Source: Granulicatella adiacens ATCC 49175 (lineage in GTDB: Bacteria > Bacillota > Bacilli > Lactobacillales > Aerococcaceae). From it: DNA of 64,000 bases. Both the position numbers and the translations under genes were made by a program. Every line of letters begins with the position of its first letter. Positions within the stretch are counted from its first letter, which is position 1. The notes under the pieces are model-generated. The model had not been told where the DNA came from. It was given only the letters and a program-made list of their open reading frames with translations, and searched no databases. Shown here in pieces: positions 1 to 7,225 of the stretch. The DNA lies in the NCBI RefSeq assembly GCF_025150565.1, contig NZ_CP102283.1:1860001-1924000 (forward strand). Direction: 5' to 3'.

Positions 1-1598
1 ATCTTAGCATCGGCAAGACCATTTTCGCGCATCCATTTTTCATTGCCAAGGAAGACGAGTGTTTCACCAACATGGCCTTTAATCCCGAAACCAGGGATGG
101 CTTCGAAGTTCGTCACTTCATCAAATGCGGCCCCTTGTTCTTTGGCTTTGGCAACAATCGCTTCACCAAGAGGGTGTTCTGACGCTACTTCAAGGCTCGC
201 AGCTAGGCGAACGATCGCATCTGCATCGGTATGATCGGCAGTAACTACATCTGTGACAACAGGAGTTCCGTTTGTGATAGTTCCTGTTTTATCGAAAACA
301 ACCATATTCACGTGGTTGGCTTCTTCCAACGCTTCCCCACTCTTAAGAAGGATTCCATTTTCGGCCCCTTTACCAGTCCCAACCATGATAGCGGTAGGTG
401 TCGCAAGTCCTAACGCACATGGGCAGGCGATAACGAGGACTGAGATGGTAATCGTGAGGGCAAACACCCATGATTCTTGTCCAAGGAAATACCAAGCAAG
501 TCCAGAAACAAGAGCCAAGGCGATTACGATTGGAACGAATACGCCTGAAACCTTGTCGGCCAGTTTTGCGATCGGCGCTTTTGATCCTTGTGCTTGTTCG
601 ACTAACTGAATGATTTGAGAAAGGGCTGTGTCTTTCCCGATTTTTGTTGCTTTAAGAATGAAGGAACCTGTTTTATTTAAACTTGCCCCAATCACTTCAT
701 CGCCAACTGCTTTGGATACTGGAATACTTTCCCCTGTTAACATCGATTCATCAACGGTTGAGTTTCCTTCTGCCACGACGCCATCGACTGGAACTTTTTC
801 ACCCGGTTTGACACGAATGAGGTCGCCCACTTGCACTTCTTCTACAGGAACTTCTACTTCTTGTCCGTCTCGTAAAACAGTCGCCATTTTAGGAGCGAGT
901 CCTACGAGCGTTTGAATCGCCATGGATGTTTTTCCTTTTGACACGGCTTCGAAGTATTTTCCAAGAGTGATTAAGGTTAAAATAACGCCGGCTGATTCGT
1001 AGTAAAGGTTCATCGCAAAATGCGCATGGCCTTCTAATACATGGTACGTTCCGTAAAGGCTATAAAGGAACGCAGCGCTTGTGCCAAGTGCGACTAAGCT
1101 GTCCATGTTCGGATGTCCTTTGGATAAGGCCTTAAATCCATCCACGAAGAAACGACGTCCGACCCAGAGAATTGGGAGAACGAGCGCCAATTGAATCAAC
1201 GCGTAGCTAACTGGACTTTGCATTGGGCTTAGAAAGGCTGGCATTGGAATTCCAACCATATCGGCCATTGCGATAAAGAGAAGTGGCACGGTGAAAATCG
1301 CTGAAATGGTTAGGTTTCGCTTCATTTCTCTTAAGTGCGCTTCTTTCTTTTCGTTCTTTTCTTCGAGTTCTTCTTCCACTGATTTGTCACGAGGACGAGC
1401 GCTATATCCCACACCATCAACCACTTTGGCGATGTCTTCAGGGGTCACGCTATCGTTTGCTTCAACAGTCATGATCTCGGTTGCCAAGTTGACGCTGGCT
1501 TTATCAACGCCTGGAATTTTGCTAACGGCGTTTTCTACCGTCATGGCACATGAAGCACAACTCATTCCTTCGATAATGTATTCTTTTTGTTTGCTCAT
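1..1598 (-). CDS. copA: Copper-exporting P1B-type ATPase (5' part, runs off the window)
   Basis: A P-type ATPase that pumps Cu(I) out across the membrane using ATP. The gene starts at the ATG at 1598 and continues past position 1, so about 532 N-terminal residues are present of the usual 750-820. One heavy-metal-binding domain is at the N-terminus (GMSCASC, about residues 11-17). Paired membrane helices, an actuator domain with a TGES motif, the ion-binding CPC motif and the DKTGT phosphorylation site follow. One metal-binding domain and CPC fit copper or silver rather than zinc or cadmium. Two CopY-type boxes lie about 45 bases upstream, so copper-controlled derepression is expected. The regulator gene is not in the window. 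The C-terminal ATP-binding part cannot be judged. Confidence 0.95.
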   Translation of the reverse strand, partial: MSKQKEYIIEGMSCASCAMTVENAVSKIPGVDKASVNLATEIMTVEANDSVTPEDIAKVVDGVGYSARPRDKSVEEELEEKNEKKEAHLREMKRNLTISAIFTVPLLFIAMADMVGIPMPAFLSPMQSPVSYALIQLALVLPILWVGRRFFVDGFKALSKGHPNMDSLVALGTSAAFLYSLYGTYHVLEGHAHFAMNLYYESAGVILTLITLGKYFEAVSKGKTSMAIQTLVGLAPKMATVLRDGQEVEVPVEEVQVGDLIRVKPGEKVPVDGVVAEGNSTVDESMLTGESIPVSKAVGDEVIGASLNKTGSFILKATKIGKDTALSQIIQLVEQAQGSKAPIAKLADKVSGVFVPIVIALALVSGLAWYFLGQESWVFALTITISVLVIACPCALGLATPTAIMVGTGKGAENGILLKSGEALEEANHVNMVVFDKTGTITNGTPVVTDVVTADHTDADAIVRLAASLEVASEHPLGEAIVAKAKEQGAAFDEVTNFEAIPGFGIKGHVGETLVFLGNEKWMRENGLADAK

Positions 1599-1643
1599 TA
1601 CTTTCACCACTTTCGTTTACGTTTGTCGTTTGCATTGTTAGTT

Positions 1644-1666
1644 TACAACTGTAATTTACAAATGTC
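1644..1666 (-). promoter_or_regulatory. Two CopY-type cop boxes upstream of copA
   Basis: TACAACTGTA at 1644-1653 matches the CopY operator consensus TACAnnTGTA exactly. TACAAATGTC at 1657-1666 matches 9 of 10 positions. They are 3 bases apart, just upstream of copA, as in Lactobacillales cop operons where CopY blocks transcription until copper releases it. Confidence 0.85.
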
Positions 1667-1697
1667 AACAAGGAAGCTCAAAAACTTTTTTTTGAAT

Positions 1698-1735
1698 AAA
1701 AAACTCAAGCCAACAGCAATTCTGCTGACTTGAGT
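1698..1735 (-). terminator. Intrinsic terminator after the DUF1436-like gene
   Basis: A 14-base stem with two mismatches (ACTCAAG...CTTGAGT, 1703-1735), loop AATT, followed on the minus strand by a T run. It ends the long minus-strand immunity region and separates it from copA control. Confidence 0.8.
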
Positions 1736-1750
1736 CTCGGTATAATCTAT

Positions 1751-2620
1751 TTAATTGATTCTGATAGAGCTCACTAATTGCTCAAAATCTCGTTGAACTC
1801 TACTGAATTCTTCTTGAGATGTGTTTAACTCTATTTGATACAAGACTTCTAATAACTCATCGTGCTCTTTAAAAAGATAGGAAACAATAATCCAATCCCT
1901 TGTCTTTGCTGAAATTTTATAGAGGTAGAGACGATCTGTAAATTTTTCAACATGAAACTCCAACAGTTCGCCATAATATTTCGTAAACGCCGACTGGATA
2001 TCTGCTTTACTAAAGCTTGCATACCCACTATCAATCATGAATGATAGAACGTTATTTTTATTACGAGTATCTGCAAAGAGGCGATACGCATCCGTATGGC
2101 CATCTCCTAAATCGTTATATCCATCAGTCAATGGCGCATAAGTCACCTTAGCTCCAGAAAGTGTCAAAAACTGTGCCGCACTCGGCAGTACTTCTTCAAC
2201 AGATAACAGTCTCTTTATTTCGGAAAGATGTGCATGAAGTTCTGTGACGGGACATTCGAACACGGCCTCTTTATCTGCTACATATCCACCTGTTTTCGTT
2301 GCCAACTTCAAACCTTGCACTCTACATACATCACCACGTAAAAAGATTTTGACAGAAGTGAACTTTTGGCTAAAAGCTTTAAAAGTCTTGCATCCCAATT
2401 CTGTCCAAAATTCATATAAATCGCCTGTGTAAAGAGGTGTTTTCTTAGAAATCTCTAGTGCTGCAGTAATACTTTCAATGATTCTTTGATCCGTACAGCC
2501 TTTTTCAACGCGTAAAACTGGCGGCACAATAATTGGCGCATTCGTCTCCTCTTGCTTTGAATGGGCTCCCAAAATATACCCTAGATCTTTATTAAAATAA
2601 ATCGTTACTCCTGTATACAA
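1751..2620 (-). CDS. Putative immunity protein, DUF1436/CdiI-like N-terminal half
   Basis: 289 residues from a TTG start with GGAGGAA upstream. The first ~140 residues resemble the DUF1436 family, several members of which are immunity proteins to contact-dependent growth-inhibition toxins. Visible features are an 'LEISKKTPLY' helix, then 'FWTELGCKTFKAF' and a GG turn followed by charged strands. Residues ~155-289 form a second region I do not recognise. No signal peptide or membrane helix is present, so it should be cytoplasmic. It is the last gene of the minus-strand immunity array and has its own terminator. The bipartite length suggests two fused domains, perhaps two immunities. Family assignment is from memory of motifs. 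Confidence 0.6.
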   Translation of the reverse strand: MYTGVTIYFNKDLGYILGAHSKQEETNAPIIVPPVLRVEKGCTDQRIIESITAALEISKKTPLYTGDLYEFWTELGCKTFKAFSQKFTSVKIFLRGDVCRVQGLKLATKTGGYVADKEAVFECPVTELHAHLSEIKRLLSVEEVLPSAAQFLTLSGAKVTYAPLTDGYNDLGDGHTDAYRLFADTRNKNNVLSFMIDSGYASFSKADIQSAFTKYYGELLEFHVEKFTDRLYLYKISAKTRDWIIVSYLFKEHDELLEVLYQIELNTSQEEFSRVQRDFEQLVSSIRIN

Positions 2621-2648
2621 ATCTAAATTCCTCCAACATGAAAACCCT

Positions 2649-2993
2649 CTATTTTGCTGAAGATAAAATTTCTTCTATCGTAGTTTCTCTCTCTTCGATT
2701 AAATCGTAAAAGCCAACATGAACACCCTCTTCATATAGCCAACATAAATCTGTCCCATACGGTGCTTCGAAAATCTCAAGCATTACTGGGGCAATTTCAT
2801 AAATTGAATCGGCTCCTAGAATTTTGAAATTGGCTGCATCTGAAAGATACTCTTCATCATCTTCAATGGATAATAGATTCCATCCGTTTAATTGAGGGAT
2901 TGAAGATTGATCACGAAAAGTATATCGAATCGGCTTACCCTCAAGAATATTATTCGAAACAATAAAACCACCAAAATCACTATTATTAATCAT
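2649..2993 (-). CDS. DUF2185/Imm33-type immunity protein
   Basis: 114 residues, ATG behind GGAGGAG. The sequence has the layout I associate with DUF2185 (Imm33): 'GGFIVSNNIL', 'GKPIRYTFRD', 'NGWNLLS.EDDEEY', then an 'EIAP' stretch and 'FEAPYGTDLCW'. These small cytoplasmic proteins are common next to polymorphic toxins and are presumed to neutralise a cognate nuclease or other toxin. It lies 28 bases from the preceding gene in the same operon-like run. No partner toxin remains beside it. A 15-codon reading stretch just upstream (about 3018-3062) could be a lost toxin end, but I cannot support it as a feature. Confidence 0.65.
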   Translation of the reverse strand: MINNSDFGGFIVSNNILEGKPIRYTFRDQSSIPQLNGWNLLSIEDDEEYLSDAANFKILGADSIYEIAPVMLEIFEAPYGTDLCWLYEEGVHVGFYDLIEERETTIEEILSSAK

Positions 2994-3131
2994 TGTACTC
3001 CTCCATTAAATTAAGAATTAACAATATTGGTGTAAAAACCATGTTGAAAATTCCATATACTTTTTAAATAAAAAATTAATCTAGTTTACTTACCTCAGTC
3101 TATTCTCTTTTTCTAAGGAAGAATCTATTTG

Positions 3132-3461
3132 TTATTCTGTGGCATCATCCCAGAGGGGGGATGAATATTGTGGAGCCCAACCATTGGAAATATAGTACTT
3201 GTTTCTTGAAACAGTATGTTCTAATAACTCCATAAATTTTTCTTTTGCTTCTTTAAAATCGGTATACTCAAAAATCTTTCCTTTCCCAGCTCGATCCCTT
3301 GTTAGATATACCTCATATTTTTCAGTTTCATTATTGAACTCAATTCGCGTTTCCCATTCTGAGAGACCATGCTCATTAAAAACCGAGTATCGTAAACTTT
3401 CATAACCTAATTCTTTAATTTCGTTCAGAATATTTTCTCTAAGTAATTCCATCTTTTTCAT
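3132..3461 (-). CDS. Imm59-like immunity protein, copy 1
   Basis: 109 residues. Shared layout: 'ELGYESLRYSVFNEHG', 'EWETRIEF', 'YEVYLTRDRAG', 'EAKEKFMELLE', and an end near 'YSSPLWDD'. Five more proteins at 6819-9023 have this layout, with the constant end motif Y.SPLW. The family fits Imm59 as I know it: small cytoplasmic immunity proteins in Lactobacillales next to LXG and other toxins. The start has AAGGTGA eight bases away. It sits between Imm74-like and DUF2185-like genes with no matching toxin, so it is an orphan immunity. The family name is moderately sure; the paralogy is directly visible. Confidence 0.65.
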   Translation of the reverse strand: MKKMELLRENILNEIKELGYESLRYSVFNEHGLSEWETRIEFNNETEKYEVYLTRDRAGKGKIFEYTDFKEAKEKFMELLEHTVSRNKYYISNGWAPQYSSPLWDDATE

Positions 3462-3505
3462 CTTTTCACCTTATTGAGATTCATTCCTCTTAGAATACAA
3501 CATAA

Positions 3506-3739
3506 TTATACAAAGTCTAATTGAATCGTTTGATTGCTCTCCATTTTTTTAGCTGTATTAATAATATTTTCTATTTCTCTTTGAGTTATCGGAAGATTCT
3601 CATGAGGGGGCTCCCATTGTGTCATACTATCTTTATAAACAACAAATTTTTTATTGTTCAGCAATTCTCCTTGTGCTTTTAAGAGGAAACCATTCTCTAA
3701 ATCAAAAGTAATTGTTGATCTTGTTCCTGTAATTTTCAT
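3506..3739 (-). CDS. Imm74-like immunity protein
   Basis: 77 residues, starting 'MKITGTRSTITF'. The middle has 'AQGELLNNKKFVVYKDSMTQW' in substance, then 'PPHENLPITQREIENIINTA'. That order (beta strands, a W.PP turn, then 'I...E...II' helix) matches Imm74 as I recall it. Small, soluble and cytoplasmic. Its ATG lies two bases after the stop of a toxin-end scrap (3742-3867), which is the usual toxin-then-immunity spacing. The scrap is therefore likely what remains of its partner toxin. Confidence 0.6.
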   Translation of the reverse strand: MKITGTRSTITFDLENGFLLKAQGELLNNKKFVVYKDSMTQWEPPHENLPITQREIENIINTAKKMESNQTIQLDFV

Positions 3740-3741
3740 TT

Positions 3742-3867
3742 CTACCTCTCGAATATAATTTTTTCTACCCCTGTTTTAGGATCTATTGTTGTAACCTTAG
3801 TAACATTTGGATTGGCCTTCAATCTTGGTAGTTCGCTGTATCTCTGATAGAAGCTCTCTAATCCATC
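3742..3867 (-). pseudogene. C-terminal scrap of a lost toxin, upstream of the Imm74-like gene
   Basis: The minus strand reads 41 codons without a start, beginning DGLESFYQRYSELPRL and ending 'GVEKIIFER' plus TAG. The stop is two bases from the ATG of the Imm74-like gene. It begins directly after, and in frame with, the TGA of the gene at 3868-4245, so the join looks like a recombination junction. No ribosome site or start codon is present, so it should be silent. The toxin class cannot be told from this length. Confidence 0.6.
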
Positions 3868-4245
3868 TCAACCCTCTATCATTAGCGGAAAAACATCTTC
3901 CCCACTGTACATTTTTTCTTCTATTTCTTTCCACTCAATGACTAGTTTGTACAGTTCATCAGTTGAAATAAAGCAAGGTTCCCCAAGACTTTCATCATCC
4001 ATTTGATAGTATACTTCTGTTTCCTCTTTCCCTATATCAATATTCAGCATATTACCGCCAAAATCAGATGCTTCTTTTTGACCAGTAACAACCGCCTCTA
4101 ATTCTTGATAAATATCAGGGTAAAAATCATTAACCTCAACGATAAAAAACTCGCCTAAAGTTTGATATTTTTCATCCAAAAATTTTATTGATAATCTAAT
4201 ATCACCGTCAGGATATTTAAATATTCTATATCGTCTTTTTAACAT
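3868..4245 (-). CDS. Small immunity-like protein, family A copy 2
   Basis: 125 residues. Strongly similar to the protein at 5844-6221, and more distantly to those at 4333-4713 and 6332-6706. Shared blocks: 'VTGQKEASDFGGNMLNIDIG', 'ETEVYYQMDDE', 'GEPCFISTDELYKLVIEW', and an end near 'GEDVFPL'. The layout recalls YacL/UPF0231-like or DUF5376-like immunity proteins (a GN.L.I.I strand pair then a helix ending in W), but that is tentative. Soluble, acidic and leaderless. It follows a toxin-end scrap at 4261-4314. The last codons match 6332-6706 better than its own closest paralog, a sign of gene conversion. Probably an orphan immunity gene. Confidence 0.6.
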   Translation of the reverse strand: MLKRRYRIFKYPDGDIRLSIKFLDEKYQTLGEFFIVEVNDFYPDIYQELEAVVTGQKEASDFGGNMLNIDIGKEETEVYYQMDDESLGEPCFISTDELYKLVIEWKEIEEKMYSGEDVFPLMIEG

Positions 4246-4260
4246 TTGTTACGTCCCTTT

Positions 4261-4314
4261 CTATTCACTGCTAGGAAAAGCTGAAATAATCTTTTTCTCA
4301 GAGTCTAAATACAT
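4261..4314 (-). pseudogene. Toxin C-terminal scrap ending in IISAFPSSE
   Basis: Seventeen codons, 'MYLDSEKKIISAFPSSE' then TAG, end 15 bases before the immunity gene at 4245. A near copy (ending 'IISAHPSK') lies before the paralogous gene at 6221. Endings of the type K-I-I-S-A-F/Y-P are common at the extreme C-terminus of secreted nuclease toxins. No ribosome site precedes it. Confidence 0.55.
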
Positions 4315-4332
4315 CATTCTGTTTATTCATCT

Positions 4333-4713
4333 TCAATCCTCTAGGGTAAGAGGAAAAATATCTTCCCCTCTGTGCATTCTATCTTCCATTTCTTTCCACT
4401 CTAAAACTAATTTATAAAGTTCATTTGTAGGAATAAAGCATGGAGCGCCCAATATTTCTTCCTCAAATTGGAAGTAAACTTCTGTTATTTCTTTTCCAAT
4501 TTCGATTCCCAACATATTACCATCAAAAGCATACTCTTTCATCTTCCCAGTAATTACATTCTCCAAAGCTTCTCGAACATGCAGATAAAAATTATGAACC
4601 TCAGAATTTAAAAAGTCTGACAACGATTGAAATTTTTGATCTGTAAATTTCAAAACTAACATTACATCATTTTCTTCATTTCCAAAAACCAAAATTGAAT
4701 ATACTCTCTTCAT
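4333..4713 (-). CDS. Small immunity-like protein, family B copy 2
   Basis: 126 residues from the ATG at 4713 (MKRVYSIL), which has GAGGT seven bases upstream. An ATG at 4734 lacks this spacing. Near twin of 6332-6706: 'FLNSEVHNFYLHVREALENV', 'YAFDGNMLGIEIGKEITEVYF', 'GAPCFIPTNELYKLVLEW'. More distantly related to family A (3868-4245, 5844-6221). Same acidic, leaderless, about 125-residue design. A toxin-end scrap (4736-4780) lies just upstream. The final codons 'FPLTLED' match those of 5844-6221. Function inferred as immunity from context. Confidence 0.6.
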   Translation of the reverse strand: MKRVYSILVFGNEENDVMLVLKFTDQKFQSLSDFLNSEVHNFYLHVREALENVITGKMKEYAFDGNMLGIEIGKEITEVYFQFEEEILGAPCFIPTNELYKLVLEWKEMEDRMHRGEDIFPLTLED

Positions 4714-4735
4714 TAATCTTACCTCTAAATTCATT

Positions 4736-4780
4736 TTATTCCATTTGGAAAGCTGAAATAATCTTTTTATAAATATAGTC
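4736..4780 (-). pseudogene. Toxin C-terminal scrap ending in IISAFQME
   Basis: Reads 'DYIYKKIISAFQME' then TAA, immediately before the family B immunity gene. It shares the K-I-I-S-A-F ending with the scraps at 4261-4314 and 6263-6313. Only 14 codons are left. Confidence 0.5.
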
Positions 4781-4790
4781 TTATTATAAC

Positions 4791-4821
4791 ATAAAAAAAG
4801 AGAGCGTCTTTCGCTCTCTTT
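4791..4821 (-). terminator. Intrinsic terminator after the DUF6572-like gene
   Basis: Perfect 10-base stem AAAGAGAGCG / CGCTCTCTTT with loop TCTTT, followed on the minus strand by seven Ts. It starts two bases after the TGA of the gene at 4823-5710, so the downstream immunity genes may need another promoter or read-through. Confidence 0.85.
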
Positions 4822-4822
4822 A

Positions 4823-5710
4823 TCACTCTGGTAATTCTACCTTCAAGCTCATATCCGTCGGTTGTAATACCTTCTGAACTGCTGCAAGAAAGGCTAGCCC
4901 ATTATCAGATGGAGAATATTGAAAAGTAATATGGATAACTTTTTTGTCAAAGCTATCGCCATATCGTGCCACATACTGCTTTCTTTCGAGGAAGTAGATA
5001 TAGTTGTTGAGTTTTTCTTGAAGCTTCAACAAGTGTTCTTCTTCCAGAGATTCTATCCATTTATTCTCATCAATCAACAATAACTCCAAATGGTCATCAG
5101 AAACACCCATCGCATCGATACTCGTAACGTCTAGTACAATTTCCTCAACTGTTTTAATGGTTTCTACTACCTTAGGGGGATTGTAGTATTTTTCCTTGAA
5201 TTCCTTAAGAATCTTCTCTACCTTTTCTTCGTCACACTGTCTGTATAATGGACTATGGTCTAATACATTACAGAGTCTTTCATAGGTATAAGTACGTTTC
5301 TGCTCATCTGATAATTTTGAAATGCTTTCTATAATATTTCTTACCAATTCATCTGTTTCAATAACAAAGGGAAGGCTTGTATATTTCTTTACCCATCTAC
5401 TTTGAATAGAAATATATTTCGTTACTTTCTTTAATCTCATTAAATCATTAGATAAACTAAACTCTTTCAAGATATCAAAGGTTCTGCGCGCTATTTCCCT
5501 ATCACCTTCCATATACAGAGGATATAAGCAATATTCCATCAATACTAAAATGTCTGTGCTATCAAGTTCATAAGAATCCCTTTGCCATATACGATATTTT
5601 GGATTTGTGCCTAAAAAAGCTTCCTCCTCTTTCCCTTCTCTCATCGTATCACGATAAAAATTAACAAAAGATTCATATTCTTTAGGCTCTGGTATTTCAA
5701 ATTTTTTCAT
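4823..5710 (-). CDS. Hypothetical immunity-like protein with DUF6572-like C-terminus
   Basis: 295 residues. Residues 1-~190 are helical and charged and I do not recognise them. Residues ~195-295 resemble DUF6572: 'VLDVTSIDAMGVSDDHLELL', 'DENKWIE', 'LQEKLNNYIYFLE', then 'HITFQYSP' and a short helix. DUF6572-like domains often occur as small stand-alone proteins beside polymorphic toxins, so this is probably an immunity protein with an added N-terminal part. ATG follows directly on the TAA of a toxin-end scrap (TAAATG), the tight toxin-immunity junction. It interrupts an otherwise tandem duplication of the family A and B genes. Confidence 0.5.
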   Translation of the reverse strand: MKKFEIPEPKEYESFVNFYRDTMREGKEEEAFLGTNPKYRIWQRDSYELDSTDILVLMEYCLYPLYMEGDREIARRTFDILKEFSLSNDLMRLKKVTKYISIQSRWVKKYTSLPFVIETDELVRNIIESISKLSDEQKRTYTYERLCNVLDHSPLYRQCDEEKVEKILKEFKEKYYNPPKVVETIKTVEEIVLDVTSIDAMGVSDDHLELLLIDENKWIESLEEEHLLKLQEKLNNYIYFLERKQYVARYGDSFDKKVIHITFQYSPSDNGLAFLAAVQKVLQPTDMSLKVELPE

Positions 5711-5842
5711 TTATTTACTCCATTGGTTAATTCTAAAAATTCCTTTAATTTCATAAGTTTCATTAGTGCCAGGCTTATAGACACGTGGATTTTTGATTTC
5801 ATAATAGCCTTGACGTTCAATCGCAGATAGAAAGTCATCGTA
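5711..5842 (-). pseudogene. 45-codon toxin C-terminal scrap before the DUF6572-like gene
   Basis: The frame reads 'YDDFLSAIERQGYYEI', then 'KNPRVYKPGTNETYEIKG' and 'IFRINQWSK' with TAA touching the next gene's ATG. It has no start codon. The 5' edge lies within a few bases of the end of the family A gene, again suggesting a recombination join. The composition looks like a real secreted-toxin end rather than random sequence. Confidence 0.65.
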
Positions 5843-5843
5843 T

Positions 5844-6221
5844 TCAATCCTCTAGGGTAAGAGGAAAAATATCTTCCCCTCTGTACATTCTATCTTCCAT
5901 TTCTTTCCATTCAATGACTAATTTATATAGTTCGTCAGTTGAAATAAAGCAAGGTTCCCCAAGACTTTCATCATCCATTTGATAGTATACTTCTGTTTCC
6001 TCTTTACCGATATCAATATTCAGCATATTACCGCCAAAATCAGACGCTTCTTTTTGACCAGTAACAACCGCCTCTAATTCTTTATAAATATGAGGGTAAA
6101 AATTATTGACTTCTGTATCAAAAAATTCACATAAGGTTTGATAATAGGGATCAAAAAAACTTATCATTAAGCTAATGCTATTATTTTGATATTTGAATAT
6201 ATCGTATGCTCTTTTAATCAT
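5844..6221 (-). CDS. Small immunity-like protein, family A copy 1
   Basis: 125 residues from the ATG at 6221 (MIKRAYDIF), which has GGGGAG four bases upstream. A longer form from 6251 has no site. Residues ~45-110 are almost identical to 3868-4245, while the N-terminal 40 residues differ more. That pattern fits selection or recombination at the toxin-contact end. Its last codons match 4333-4713, so the 3' end seems to have been swapped between paralogs. Upstream is a toxin scrap (6263-6313) nearly identical to the one before the other family A gene. Confidence 0.6.
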   Translation of the reverse strand: MIKRAYDIFKYQNNSISLMISFFDPYYQTLCEFFDTEVNNFYPHIYKELEAVVTGQKEASDFGGNMLNIDIGKEETEVYYQMDDESLGEPCFISTDELYKLVIEWKEMEDRMYRGEDIFPLTLED

Positions 6222-6262
6222 TTTTCTCCCCTTTCCCATCTTATAATTCAATGTTTTATCTA

Positions 6263-6313
6263 TTATTTGCTAGGATGTGCTGAAATAATCTTTTTCTCAG
6301 AGTCTAAATACAT
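6263..6313 (-). pseudogene. Toxin C-terminal scrap ending in IISAHPSK
   Basis: Sixteen codons 'MYLDSEKKIISAHPSK' then TAA. Eleven of them are shared with the scrap at 4261-4314, showing that toxin end and immunity gene were duplicated together. Confidence 0.55.
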
Positions 6314-6331
6314 CAATCTGTTTATTCATCT

Positions 6332-6706
6332 TCAATCCTCTATCATTAGCGGAAAAATATCTTCCCCTCTGTGCATTTTTTCTTCCATTTCTTTCCACTC
6401 TAAAACCAATTTATAAAGTTCATTTGTAGGAATAAAGCATGGAACGCCTAATATTTCTTCCTCAAATTGAAAGTAAACTTCTGTTATTTCTTTTCCAATT
6501 TCGATCCCTAACAAATTACCATCAAAAGCATATTCTTCCATATTCCCAGAAATTACATTCTCCAAAGCTTCTCGAACATCCAGATAAAAATTATGGACTT
6601 CAGAATTTAAAAAACTTGATAGAGATTGACAACTAGAGCTATCGAATTTTACTAGCAAAAATTTCTGACTATTTTTAGTTACTTTTACAATATAGTTTCG
6701 TTTCAT
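6332..6706 (-). CDS. Small immunity-like protein, family B copy 1
   Basis: 124 residues, ATG at 6706 with AAAGG upstream. Twin of 4333-4713: shared 'FLNSEVHNFYLDVREALENV', 'GNLLGIEIGKEITEVYF', 'GVPCFIPTNELYKLVLEW'. Ends 'DIFPLMIED', matching the end of 3868-4245 at DNA level rather than its own twin. Together with the gene at 5844 it forms unit 1 of a two-gene duplication; 4333 and 3868 form unit 2. A frameshifted toxin end (6730-6812) precedes it. Immunity role inferred from context. Confidence 0.6.
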   Translation of the reverse strand: MKRNYIVKVTKNSQKFLLVKFDSSSCQSLSSFLNSEVHNFYLDVREALENVISGNMEEYAFDGNLLGIEIGKEITEVYFQFEEEILGVPCFIPTNELYKLVLEWKEMEEKMHRGEDIFPLMIED

Positions 6707-6729
6707 TTATAAGTACCTTTAAATTTATT

Positions 6730-6812
6730 CTATTTTTGTGGATAAGCAGTAATAATTTCCCCTCAGAATTTAAAATGATTTCAATATTTATTCCATCATA
6801 AAAGGAAGGAGT
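6730..6812 (-). pseudogene. Frameshifted toxin C-terminal scrap ending in IITAYPQK
   Basis: One frame reads 'TPSFYDGINIEIILNSEG'. After a GGGG run the sense continues one base out of frame as 'EIITAYPQK' then TAG. Joined, this is a plausible 27-residue toxin end. The shift at a G run shows it is already decaying. Confidence 0.6.
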
Positions 6813-6818
6813 TATTTG

Positions 6819-7148
6819 TTAATCTGTGACATCATCCCAGAGGGGGGATAGATAGTTAACCGGCATTCCTTCCTTGACATAGTATCGATTAATAATAACT
6901 ATATCTGCTAAAAAATCTAAAAATTTTGTTTTTGCTTCTTGGAATGTATGATAAACATGCTTTCCATTAACACTTCCTCTATCCATTGTTCCGTATACAA
7001 AATATAAATTTTCTACTTGATTATATCCAATGACGACTTCCCATTCTCCAGGTTTTTCCTCTGAAAATATTGAATATCTTAAACTTGAGTAACCTAATTT
7101 CTCAATTTCCTTTAGAAGATCCTTTTTCTGTAATTCTAAATTACTCAT
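6819..7148 (-). CDS. Imm59-like immunity protein, copy 2
   Basis: 109 residues with the shared layout: 'EKLGYSSLRYSIFSEE', 'EWEVVIGYN', 'YFVYGTMDRGS', 'EAKTKFLDFL', end 'YLSPLWDD'. Closest in design to the copies at 3132 and 7962, which carry the EWE motif and MDR turn. The copies at 7226, 8355 and 8700 instead have 'HLFY.D' and 'DRSY.G' motifs. Leaderless. Presumed to neutralise a toxin no longer present here. Confidence 0.65.
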   Translation of the reverse strand: MSNLELQKKDLLKEIEKLGYSSLRYSIFSEEKPGEWEVVIGYNQVENLYFVYGTMDRGSVNGKHVYHTFQEAKTKFLDFLADIVIINRYYVKEGMPVNYLSPLWDDVTD

Positions 7149-7225
7149 TATTTTATCCCCACGTAGAACATCTCCAACATTTCCTACTTTTATATACTCT
7201 AAAATTCTTTATTTTTCCTTTCAAT

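Noticed and set aside
43-915. Plus-strand open frames over the copper ATPase gene
   Set aside because: They lie opposite the clearly coding minus strand (HMA, CPC and DKTGT motifs) and have no ribosome sites or recognisable protein features.
2994-3131. Toxin scrap before the DUF2185 gene
   Set aside because: A 15-codon stretch ends near 3018, but it is short, AT-rich and lies 25 bases from the next start; not better than chance.
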